The position numbers and the translations under genes were made by a program. The notes under the pieces were generated by a model. It did no database searches and was not told the origin of the DNA. It worked only from the letters and a program-made list of their open reading frames with translations. Shown in pieces: positions 1 through 6,160 of a stretch of DNA of 14,012 nt (positions are counted from its first letter, which is position 1; each line of letters begins with the position of its first letter). The DNA comes from Chloroflexota bacterium (lineage in GTDB: Bacteria; Chloroflexota; Dehalococcoidia; SAR202; UBA11138). The stretch is from positions 1 through 14,012 of the forward strand of contig JADFHV010000018.1 in assembly GCA_022566975.1 (NCBI GenBank), written 5' to 3'.

Positions 1-407
1 TCGGCGGTATTGATATCGATCTTCCCGGACACGGACGGACTCCTCTGTGCGGAGGGACTTGCGGGGGACCCGGCGGCGGCTGTCTCACCGGGCCGGGGTA
101 TATGCCAGTGGTCCTCGTCCCTGACTTTCGCGGCGAGATTGACGGCCGAAAGGTCGGCGTCGTCCGTAACGCCGCCGGCCGCCTCTACGAGCTGGACCAG
201 GCGGTCTCCCTCATTGACATCGTAGACGCCGGGATTTCGTACCGCCCCGCTGATGTACGCCTTGAGCTCTACCACGGGCGTGACCGTGGGCTCCGGGAGG
301 ACGATCTCGATGCCGCCGTCGGACGAGCTCCTGACGAGCAAGAGGACTGCCCCGGCGATGGCGGCCAGGGTCACGAGTCCCAGGAGCATCTGTGGCATCA
401 GCTTCAT
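1..407 (-). CDS. comEA: ComEA-like SLBB/helix-hairpin-helix competence protein (3' end outside window)
   Basis: This gene runs off the left edge, and 135 codons are visible from the ATG at 407. The product starts with a short cytoplasmic tail and one hydrophobic segment (about residues 7-25), then a Ser/Asp/Gly linker. Residues about 46-105 form an SLBB beta-grasp domain with the signatures ISGAVRNPGVY, EAAGGVTDDADL and VNLAAKV. A low-complexity Ala/Ser/Pro stretch follows, and then the residues KIDINTA, which open the helix-hairpin-helix DNA-binding domain of ComEA. This order matches membrane-anchored ComEA, the extracytoplasmic double-stranded-DNA receptor of natural transformation. The HhH domain itself is outside the window. 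The Shine-Dalgarno is weak, and an in-frame ATG lies at 398. A strong promoter sits about 33 bp upstream. The family call is secure; a full competence system cannot be shown from here. Confidence 0.88.
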   Translation of the reverse strand, partial: MKLMPQMLLGLVTLAAIAGAVLLLVRSSSDGGIEIVLPEPTVTPVVELKAYISGAVRNPGVYDVNEGDRLVQLVEAAGGVTDDADLSAVNLAAKVRDEDHWHIPRPGETAAAGSPASPSAQRSPSVSGKIDINTA

Positions 408-432
408 TGGCGGGGGTGACGGCGTCCAGATA

Positions 433-528
433 TAGCGAGAATATAGGCACACGGACGAGGGCTGTCAACACGTCTCGCCTTGTTCGCGAGCCCGTAGAGG
501 CTCCTTGACCGCTTCGAGAGGCCAGACC
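433..528. repeat. 96-bp direct repeat, copy A
   Basis: This copy is 93/96 identical to 1798-1893, in the same orientation; mismatches are at 495, 516 and 525. It carries the comEA promoter on the minus strand. On the plus strand it keeps TTGACC (505-510), but the TATAAT that follows copy B is absent here, so the divergent promoter looks inactive. The inverted repeat CTCGC-7 nt-GCGAG (474-490) lies between the two -35 boxes and could be an operator. Confidence 0.95.
440..468 (-). promoter_or_regulatory. Promoter of comEA (repeat copy A)
   Basis: On the minus strand the sequence has a perfect -35 TTGACA (468-463), a 17-bp spacer and a -10 TATATT (445-440). The predicted transcription start is near 433, about 26 nt before the comEA ATG. 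The same promoter recurs in repeat copy B. The call rests on consensus match and position only. Confidence 0.75.
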
Positions 529-536
529 AACGGGTC

Positions 537-1736
537 TCACACGGCCTCGGTGACGCACCTCGCAGGGTCTGATTCGGCCAGGACGTGAGGCATGTGCCCG
601 GTGTGGATGTAGTCTGCCACCAGTTTGCCGGCCATAGGGCCCTTCCCGAAGCCTGACGATGCCAGGCCACTGACGATGTAGAGATTGTCGCGCAGGGGAA
701 TCTTCCCGATGATCGGGTCCCCGTCCAGGGTGAAGGGCATCAGCCCGGCCCAGGTCCGGGCGATGGGTAGGCCGGCCACCAGAGGGACGACCTCCGAGGC
801 GTGGCCTCGGTTAGTCTCGATGCCCGTGGCGTCGGGGTCCGTCTTGTAGCCCAGGTCCTGGCGGTCACCTCCGAAGATGATTTCGCCGCTCTTGCGCTGC
901 CGTCCGTAAAGATGTCTTGTGAGTCGCATGTCTTCCCTGTGGGTCAAATCCGGGGGAGATGTATCGTTGGAGCCGTCGTCCCGACTCCACGCGAAGCTGG
1001 ATTCGGCGGAGGATATGAGATGGAAAATAAGCGGAGGCAGGCTCGCGGTGGCCCACATCTGGCCCCGCACCGGAACGATGGGGACTCGCAGGCCCAGCAT
1101 CTGGCCCACAGGGCCGCACCAGGCGCCGGACGCAATCACCAGTGTCTCGCAGGTGTATTTTTCGTACTGGGTCTGAAGGGTATAACCACGGTCGCCCTGA
1201 GAAGTGATAGACGTCACGTTTTGGCCCGTGCTGATGGTCGCCGACGCTTTCCGGGCCGCCTCCGCGAACGCCCGGGTGGACTTGACCGGATCGGCCTGAC
1301 CCCTCATCGGAGCGTACATGTAGCCCAGCAGGCCGGGGTTGGCCTCGGGCTCGAGGGCGCGGGCCTCTCGGGGAGTCAGAAGCTCTCCCTCGTAGCCGCT
1401 GGATTTCAACCAGAGCACCCTGTCTCGGATGTAGTCGTACTGCTCCTCGGTGTGGATGCCGGTCAGCGACCCAGACTGGCGAAACTCCACGTCGTAGCCC
1501 ATGTCGAGCTGTAGGCCCTTGAAGATCTCCAGGCTGCCCATGGTCAGGTAGGAGTCCAGGTCAGGCATGTTCCCCCAGCCCGCGCCGCCCAGGCCGCCCA
1601 TGTTCTGCCCGGAGGCCTCTGAGGCGATCTCTCCTCGCTCCAGAAGGGTAACGCTCCGTCCATGCTGGGCCAGGTGGAAGGCGGCAGATGCTCCGGCAAT
1701 ACCGCCACCGACTATGACGATCTCTGAGTCAGGCAT
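537..1736 (-). CDS. FAD-dependent oxidoreductase, DAO/DadA family
   Basis: The 399-residue product opens with a Rossmann dinucleotide-binding beta-alpha-beta: EIVIVGGGIAGASAAF, with the GxGxxG glycines at residues 10, 12 and 15. The acidic ribose-binding residue follows in TLLERGEIASEASG. The middle has LVIASGAWCG and PVRGQMWAT, and the C-terminal FAD signature contains FTLDGDPIIGKI and IVSGLASSGFGKGPMAGKL. This is the D-amino-acid oxidase / glycine oxidase / DadA / sarcosine oxidase superfamily, which oxidises amines or amino acids with FAD. The substrate cannot be read from sequence. The ATG at 1736 places the Rossmann strand at the N-terminus as is usual. A TTG at 1781, with GGGGAG upstream, would add 15 residues and is the alternative. 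No partner gene is adjacent. The gene sits between two copies of a promoter-bearing repeat, which suggests insertion between comEA and pheS. Confidence 0.88.
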   Translation of the reverse strand: MPDSEIVIVGGGIAGASAAFHLAQHGRSVTLLERGEIASEASGQNMGGLGGAGWGNMPDLDSYLTMGSLEIFKGLQLDMGYDVEFRQSGSLTGIHTEEQYDYIRDRVLWLKSSGYEGELLTPREARALEPEANPGLLGYMYAPMRGQADPVKSTRAFAEAARKASATISTGQNVTSITSQGDRGYTLQTQYEKYTCETLVIASGAWCGPVGQMLGLRVPIVPVRGQMWATASLPPLIFHLISSAESSFAWSRDDGSNDTSPPDLTHREDMRLTRHLYGRQRKSGEIIFGGDRQDLGYKTDPDATGIETNRGHASEVVPLVAGLPIARTWAGLMPFTLDGDPIIGKIPLRDNLYIVSGLASSGFGKGPMAGKLVADYIHTGHMPHVLAESDPARCVTEAV

Positions 1737-1797
1737 TTTCAAGGGGTTCGTGCCGCCATCGGGCGGGAGATTGACGAGCAAGGGGACTCCCCGGATT

Positions 1798-1893
1798 TAG
1801 CGAGAATATAGGCACACGGACGAGGGCTGTCAACACGTCTCGCCTTGTTCGCGAGCCCGCAGAGGCTCCTTGACCGCTTCCAGAGGCCAAACC
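1798..1893. repeat. 96-bp direct repeat, copy B (bidirectional promoter region)
   Basis: This is the second copy of the 96-bp repeat at 433-528. On the minus strand it carries TTGACA-17-TATATT pointing into the oxidoreductase. On the plus strand it holds the TTGACC -35 whose TATAAT lies just past the repeat edge and points into pheS. The inverted repeat CTCGC-7 nt-GCGAG (1839-1855) and GAGCC-6 nt-GGCTC lie between the two -35 boxes. A further 23-nt match (1772-1794 with 332-355 inside comEA) continues the homology after a gap. Confidence 0.95.
1805..1833 (-). promoter_or_regulatory. Promoter of the FAD oxidoreductase gene (repeat copy B)
   Basis: This is the same promoter as that of comEA: TTGACA (1833-1828), 17-bp spacer, TATATT (1810-1805). 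The predicted start is near 1798, giving a leader of about 62 nt to the ATG at 1736 or about 17 nt to the TTG at 1781. Confidence 0.72.
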
Positions 1894-1899
1894 TATAAT
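1870..1899 (+). promoter_or_regulatory. Promoter of pheST
   Basis: The elements are TTGACC (1870-1875), an 18-bp spacer and a perfect TATAAT (1894-1899). The predicted start is near 1906, which leaves about 29 nt before the pheS ATG. That is too short for a T-box or a leader-peptide attenuator. The -35 lies inside the repeat and the -10 just outside it. Confidence 0.7.
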
Positions 1900-1934
1900 G
1901 AGTTCTCCCTCCCTGTTCCTTCACGAGGTAGCGG

Positions 1935-2990
1935 ATGAGCGGAGTCACCAGCGCACCCGAAATCGAAGAGATCAAGTCCAAGGCCCTGGAAGAGCTGGGC
2001 GCGATCGATAGCCTGGAGCGCCTCGACGCGTGGCGGGTCGCTTATCTGGGACGCCAGGGCGAGCTAACCCGGGTGCTTCGTAGCGTGGGCTCGCTGCCTC
2101 CCGACGACCGGCGCAGGGTCGGTTCGGTCGCGAACGAGGTCAAGGGCCTGCTGGAGCAAGCCCTGGCGGAGCGCGAGCGGACCCTCAACGACGCCCGGCT
2201 TTCCAGCGAGCTGGAGACCGATGCCGTCGACGTGACCCTTCCCGGCTGGCCGGCGCCGTCGGGAGGGCTGCACCCGACGACTAGCACCATGCGCGAGATC
2301 TGCGACGTGTTCGTCTCCCTGGGCTTCCAGGTGGTGGAGGGGCCGGAGGTGGAGTGGGACCACTACAACTTCGAGATGCTCAACATCCCCAAGCACCACC
2401 CCGCCAGGGACATGTTCAACACACTGTGGATCGACCACACAGACGAGCACGGGGAGCACCCCATGTTACTGCGTACCCACACGTCGCCGATGCAGGCCCG
2501 CGTGATGGAGAAGACTCAGCCGCCCATTAGGGTCGTCGTGCCCGGGAAGGTCTTCCGATACGAGGCAACGGACGCCACCCACGAGTGGCACTTCCACCAG
2601 GTGGAGGGGCTGGCGGTGGACGAGGGCATCACCTTCGCCGACATGAAGGGGACTCTATTCGAGTTCGCCCGGCGGCTCTTCGGGGAGAAGCGACGGGTCC
2701 GCTTCCGCTGCGACTACTTCCCCTTCGTGGAGCCGGGCGTCGACATGGCAATAGACTGTTTCGCCTGCAACGGCGATGGATGCCGCATATGCGGCGAGAC
2801 CGGGTGGATCGAGATCATGGGCGCAGGGATGGTGCACCCCAACGTGCTGGAGGGAGTCGGATACGACTCCAGTGTCTACACGGGGTTCGCCTGCGGCATA
2901 GGGGTCGAGCGTATCGCCATGCTCAAGCACGGCATAGAGGACATACGCCTCTTCTACTCCAACGACCTGCGTTTTCTGCAGCAGTTCTAG
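1935..2990 (+). CDS. pheS: Phenylalanyl-tRNA synthetase alpha subunit
   Basis: PheS forms the catalytic alpha subunit of the (alpha-beta)2 enzyme, which charges tRNA-Phe with phenylalanine in the cytoplasm. The 351 residues have the usual layout. An N-terminal coiled-coil arm spans about 1-95 and a class II catalytic core follows. Motif 2 is FRYEATDATHEWHFHQVEG (about 207-225). Motif 3 is GFACGIGVERIAMLKHG (about 317-333), with the GFA amino-acid pocket. The end NDLRFLQQF is typical of the family. Four cysteines (275, 278, 283, 286; CFAC then CRIC) form a knuckle just before motif 3, a feature of many non-proteobacterial PheS proteins. GAGGT lies 5 nt before the ATG. pheT follows 40 nt downstream. 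Confidence 0.98.
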   Translation: MSGVTSAPEIEEIKSKALEELGAIDSLERLDAWRVAYLGRQGELTRVLRSVGSLPPDDRRRVGSVANEVKGLLEQALAERERTLNDARLSSELETDAVDVTLPGWPAPSGGLHPTTSTMREICDVFVSLGFQVVEGPEVEWDHYNFEMLNIPKHHPARDMFNTLWIDHTDEHGEHPMLLRTHTSPMQARVMEKTQPPIRVVVPGKVFRYEATDATHEWHFHQVEGLAVDEGITFADMKGTLFEFARRLFGEKRRVRFRCDYFPFVEPGVDMAIDCFACNGDGCRICGETGWIEIMGAGMVHPNVLEGVGYDSSVYTGFACGIGVERIAMLKHGIEDIRLFYSNDLRFLQQF

Positions 2991-3008
2991 GCCGGCGAAC
3001 TGCCGGCC
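2990..3008 (+). promoter_or_regulatory. Intercistronic hairpin between pheS and pheT
   Basis: GGCCGGC and GCCGGCC form a perfect 7-bp stem with a 5-nt loop (gaact), starting at the last base of the pheS stop codon. No T-run follows, so it is unlikely to be an intrinsic terminator. It could protect the pheS 3' end or tune the pheS:pheT ratio. Confidence 0.55.
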
Positions 3009-3030
3009 CGTTGTCCCCCTGAGGCGATAT

Positions 3031-5484
3031 ATGAGAGTACCGCTGTCCTGGCTCAAGAAGTACGTGCCGATTGTGCTGCCGCCCGAGGAGCTGGCACACC
3101 GCCTGACCATGGCCGGCGTGGAGGTCGGTCAGGTGGAGCAGATCGGCGGGGACTGGGACCGGGACAAGGTGCTGGTTGGCCGGGTCGTCAAGGTGGACCG
3201 GCACCCAAACGCCGACCGGCTGACGCTGCCGACGGTCGACCTGGGCAACGATGAGGCGATGACGGTGGTCTGCGGCGCACCCAACGTGGCAGGCGGACAG
3301 AAGATCGCCTTCGCCCGTGAGGGGGCCCGGCTCTTTAGCACTAGGTCCGGGAAGGTGGAGCCTCTGAAATCGGCACGAATACGGGGCGTGCCCTCCAGCG
3401 GGATGGTCTGCTCGGCGCTGGAGCTTGGCCTGGGTGAGGACCACGAGGGCATCCTGGTGCTGGACGACGACGCGCCTGTAGGCACGCCGCTGGCGGACTA
3501 CCTGGGAGACGTCGTCCTGGACATCGAGGTGACCCCCAACCGGCCCGATTGCCTGGCCATTCTCGGTGTCGCCCACGAGGCGGCCGCCCTGACAGGGCAG
3601 ACCGTGACTGAGCCGGACCTTTCGTACCCAGAGGACGGGCGGCCTATCGAGGACCAGGTCCGGGTCGAGATCGCCGATCCGGAGCTCTGCTACCGGTACA
3701 CCGCCAGCCTGATTACGGGCGTGAAGATGGGACCATCCCCCCGGTGGATGCAGGACGCCCTCGTCAGGGCGGGCCAGCGGCCCGTCAACGGCATCGTCGA
3801 CATAACCAACTACGTGATGCTGGAGTACGGCCAACCGCTCCACGCCTTCGACTTCGGCGGGGTCAAGGAGAGGACTATCATCGTGAGGGCGGCGCGCGCC
3901 GGCGAGGTGCTGGTGACCCTGGACGGCGAGAGGCGCACCCTGGGGCCGCCCATGCTCACCATCGCCGACGCAGAGGATGCCGTGGGCCTTGCGGGCGTGA
4001 TGGGTGGTGCCAACACAGAGATGCACGAGGGCACCACGTCGGTGCTCCTGGAGTCGGCCAACTTCGACCCGGTCAACACCCGGCGCACCGCCTCCGCCCT
4101 GCGGCTCAACACCGAGGCGTCGCACCGCTTCGAGCGAAGCATCCGGGCCGAGCTAGCGCCGCTCGCGTTGCGGCGGGCGACGCAGCTAATTCTCGAGATC
4201 GCGGGTGGAGAGGCGGCTCAAGGAATCATCGACCTCTACCCTGGAGAGAAAGAACGGCCCGCCGTCAGGATAAGCCGGGAACGCATCAAGAAGGTGCTGG
4301 GCGTGGACTACGAGATGTCGGAGGTCGAGGGAGTTCTTAGCTCGCTCGGTTTCGAGCGCTCAGAGCCCGAGATGATACTGGACCGTATTGACCGCTCGGA
4401 CGGCCCGCTGTGGGTCACAGTCCCGTACTGGCGCTCGGACATATCCATCGAGGACGACCTGATCGAAGAGGTGGCCCGCATCACAGGGTACGACAACATC
4501 CCCATGACGACGCTCTCCGCGCCGATACCCCACCACGAGCCACAGACCCAGAGGAGCCTGAGAGAGCAGGTCAGGGACCTGCTGGCCGCCGCCGGGATGC
4601 AGGAGATCATCTCATATAATCTTACGAGCCTGGAGACGCTGAAGGCGGTCCAAGCCCTGGATGACGTGGCCGAACCACTGAGGGTCACCAACCCTATGAG
4701 CGGCGAGCAGGAGTACCTCCGCACGAGCCTCCGAGGCTCCGTGCTGAGCACCCTGGCGTCGAACAGGAAGACCATCGGGGCGGGCGGGATCAGGATCTTC
4801 GAGGTGGGGCGTGTCTTCCTGCCCCGGGATGAGGCCAGGGAGCGAGACCTACCCGAGGAGAGAGAGATGCTGGCGGGCGCCCTCTCGGGCCCGCGGTTCC
4901 TACCGTCGTGGCGGGTGCCCACCGGGGAGATGGACTTTTTCGACGCCAAGGGTGTGCTGGAGAGCGTCTTCAGCGCCCTGGGCCTGCAGGTAGAGTACGA
5001 GAAGGCCGACGATGCCATTCTCCACCCAGGCAAGACGGCGCGTCTGTCCTGCGGTGGCACCGCCATCGGTGTGGTAGGCGAGGTACACCCAACGGTGCGG
5101 GCGAGGTTCGATCTGGGACAGAGTCCGGTAGCCCTATTCGAGATAGATATCGAGTCCCTTGCGACCGCGATGTCGGAGGCGGGCCGGTCCTACAGGAGCA
5201 CCAGCCGGTTCCCACAGTCCCACCGCGACCTGGCGCTGATCGTAGACCAGGACGTACCGTCCGCCAGGATCCAGGCTATCATCAAGGCACACGGTCTGGT
5301 CGTGGGAAGCGCGCCCTTCGACGTCTACTCCGGCGAAGGGGTACCCGCGGGCAAGAAGTCCGTCGCATACGCGATAACGTTCCAGTCGACCGAAGGCACC
5401 CTGACGTCCGAGCAGGTGGACCAGGCGCAAGATAGCATCCTGCGCCAACTCGAGCGCGAAGTAGGAGCCTCCCTGCGGGGGTGA
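3031..5484 (+). CDS. pheT: Phenylalanyl-tRNA synthetase beta subunit
   Basis: PheT is the beta subunit of phenylalanyl-tRNA synthetase, used for tRNA binding and for editing of Tyr-tRNA-Phe. The 817-residue length is normal. The N-terminus MRVPLSWLKKYV is standard. An EMAP/OB tRNA-binding domain spans about 39-150 (VDRHPNADRL, VVCGAPNV). A B3/B4 editing domain spans about 220-395, with GIVDITNYVMLEYGQPLHAF and EASHRFERS. A B5 domain follows at about 410-480, then the catalytic-like core (WRSDISIEDDLIEEVARITG). The FDX-ACB anticodon-binding domain occupies 721-817 (SRFPQSHRDLALIVD through the C-terminus). The start has GAGG about 8 nt upstream. It is co-transcribed with pheS. Nothing is missing or broken. 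Confidence 0.98.
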   Translation: MRVPLSWLKKYVPIVLPPEELAHRLTMAGVEVGQVEQIGGDWDRDKVLVGRVVKVDRHPNADRLTLPTVDLGNDEAMTVVCGAPNVAGGQKIAFAREGARLFSTRSGKVEPLKSARIRGVPSSGMVCSALELGLGEDHEGILVLDDDAPVGTPLADYLGDVVLDIEVTPNRPDCLAILGVAHEAAALTGQTVTEPDLSYPEDGRPIEDQVRVEIADPELCYRYTASLITGVKMGPSPRWMQDALVRAGQRPVNGIVDITNYVMLEYGQPLHAFDFGGVKERTIIVRAARAGEVLVTLDGERRTLGPPMLTIADAEDAVGLAGVMGGANTEMHEGTTSVLLESANFDPVNTRRTASALRLNTEASHRFERSIRAELAPLALRRATQLILEIAGGEAAQGIIDLYPGEKERPAVRISRERIKKVLGVDYEMSEVEGVLSSLGFERSEPEMILDRIDRSDGPLWVTVPYWRSDISIEDDLIEEVARITGYDNIPMTTLSAPIPHHEPQTQRSLREQVRDLLAAAGMQEIISYNLTSLETLKAVQALDDVAEPLRVTNPMSGEQEYLRTSLRGSVLSTLASNRKTIGAGGIRIFEVGRVFLPRDEARERDLPEEREMLAGALSGPRFLPSWRVPTGEMDFFDAKGVLESVFSALGLQVEYEKADDAILHPGKTARLSCGGTAIGVVGEVHPTVRARFDLGQSPVALFEIDIESLATAMSEAGRSYRSTSRFPQSHRDLALIVDQDVPSARIQAIIKAHGLVVGSAPFDVYSGEGVPAGKKSVAYAITFQSTEGTLTSEQVDQAQDSILRQLEREVGASLRG

Positions 5485-5510
5485 GGAGAATCCGTATTTG
5501 AGCTACACGG

Positions 5511-6029
5511 GTGGCACTGGTGAGTAACGTACCCCGCGTCGGCCTAAAGGCCGAGCGCACCAACGAGGGTACTCTGGCCCCTTCGACAAGCTCAGGGCGG
5601 GCTCTTCAGGTCCAAGCGCGAACATTGCGGGCTGGGGTTGCCCTGCACCCGCCCATATATCACGTCAACACACACACGTTCAGGCACAAGAAAGTCTTCC
5701 TCAACTCGGAGTACGAGGACTTGGTTAGGGCATCGTTCGTGGAGACCGCCGCCAAGTGGCATATCGAGCTGATAGCATTTGAACTCATGCCGTCACACGC
5801 ACACCTTCTCGTCAGGCCTGCGCCACAGACGCCATTGCCCAAAGCAATGAACCTTCTGAAGGGGCGTGCATCGAGACAACTCAGTGCCAGGTACCCGGAC
5901 CTTTGGTTCGACCTGGGCGGCCACCTGTGGAACGCCGGTTATTATGAAACCCGGATCAAGTCCGCGGCACAGTACGACAACGTTGTTAGATACATTCGGG
6001 ACCAGAAAAAACGCGGCGGTTTGGAATAG
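5511..6029 (+). CDS. REP-associated tyrosine transposase (RAYT), Y1/IS200-like
   Basis: This is an HUH single-strand DNA transposase of the Y1_Tnp fold, the RAYT group that processes REP palindromes. Numbered from the GTG at 5511, the conserved domain begins near residue 47 with PPIYHVNTHTFRHKKVFL. The HUH metal-binding motif is MPSHAHLLV (H96, H98). The catalytic tyrosine is in NAGYYETRI (Y144 or Y145). The C-terminal YIRDQKKRGG helix is typical. The first 45 residues translate REP palindrome 1 and a second dispersed repeat (5578-5602), so they are probably not real protein. No in-frame ATG exists before the HUH motif, so the start could be a GTG or TTG near 5629-5640. Inverted REP elements flank the gene and no target duplication is evident, as expected for RAYTs. 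All key residues are present. Confidence 0.85.
   Translation: MALVSNVPRVGLKAERTNEGTLAPSTSSGRALQVQARTLRAGVALHPPIYHVNTHTFRHKKVFLNSEYEDLVRASFVETAAKWHIELIAFELMPSHAHLLVRPAPQTPLPKAMNLLKGRASRQLSARYPDLWFDLGGHLWNAGYYETRIKSAAQYDNVVRYIRDQKKRGGLE
5535..5562 (+). repeat. REP-like palindrome 1 (5' of the RAYT)
   Basis: This 28-bp element contains the hairpin TCGGCCT-aa-AGGCCGA (5539-5554). Its reverse complement matches 6093-6120 in 27 of 28 positions. It lies inside the open frame upstream of the transposase domain, so the true start codon is probably downstream of it. Confidence 0.85.
5578..5602. repeat. Dispersed CTTCGACAAGCTCAGG-type repeat
   Basis: The motif CCTTCGACAAGCTCAGGGCG is one I recall as a widely dispersed, imperfectly palindromic repeat in many environmental bacterial genomes. 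Here it sits between REP element 1 and the RAYT domain. Only one copy is in the window, so its repeat status rests on memory. Confidence 0.5.
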
Positions 6030-6038
6030 AGTGGATGT

Positions 6039-6076
6039 CTCGCTCGGCCGTAAACGGCCAGAGCACCTGTAACGAG
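6039..6076 (+). repeat. REP-like palindrome 2 (directly after the RAYT stop)
   Basis: GCTCGGCCGT-aa-ACGGCC-(A)-GAGC (6042-6064) forms a 10-bp stem with one bulged A. The flank GAGCACC..AACGAG resembles the flank of element 1 (GAGCGCACCAACGAG) in the same orientation. It starts about 10 nt after the transposase stop and may also end transcription. Confidence 0.75.
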
Positions 6077-6092
6077 TTCCCCTTTACGGAGC

Positions 6093-6120
6093 TGGTGCGC
6101 TCGGCCTTCAGGCCGACGCG
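6093..6120 (-). repeat. REP-like palindrome 3 (inverted copy of element 1)
   Basis: The reverse complement of 5535-5562 matches here with one mismatch. The hairpin is TCGGCCT-tc-AGGCCGA. With element 2 it forms an inverted pair, like a BIME, and with element 1 it brackets the RAYT gene. Confidence 0.88.
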
Positions 6121-6160
6121 TACAATACACGAGTGACCACCGCAGCGGGAGGCACGGGAC

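Noticed and set aside
524..537. AGACC-aacg-GGTCT as terminator of the oxidoreductase
   Set aside because: Only a 5-bp stem with no T-run; too weak to call.
801..1514. 237-residue plus-strand open frame inside the oxidoreductase
   Set aside because: Antisense shadow of a gene with complete Rossmann and FAD signatures.
1900..1934. T-box or leader-peptide attenuator before pheS
   Set aside because: The leader from the predicted start is only about 29 nt and has no T-box sequence or Phe-rich short frame.
2923..4125. 400-residue minus-strand open frame over pheT
   Set aside because: His/Gly/Val/Gln-rich antisense shadow of a well-supported pheT; no ribosome site or family motifs.
6121..6126. 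TACAAT as -10 box for the HEAT gene
   Set aside because: No -35-like hexamer lies 16-18 bp upstream; the region is inside REP element 3.
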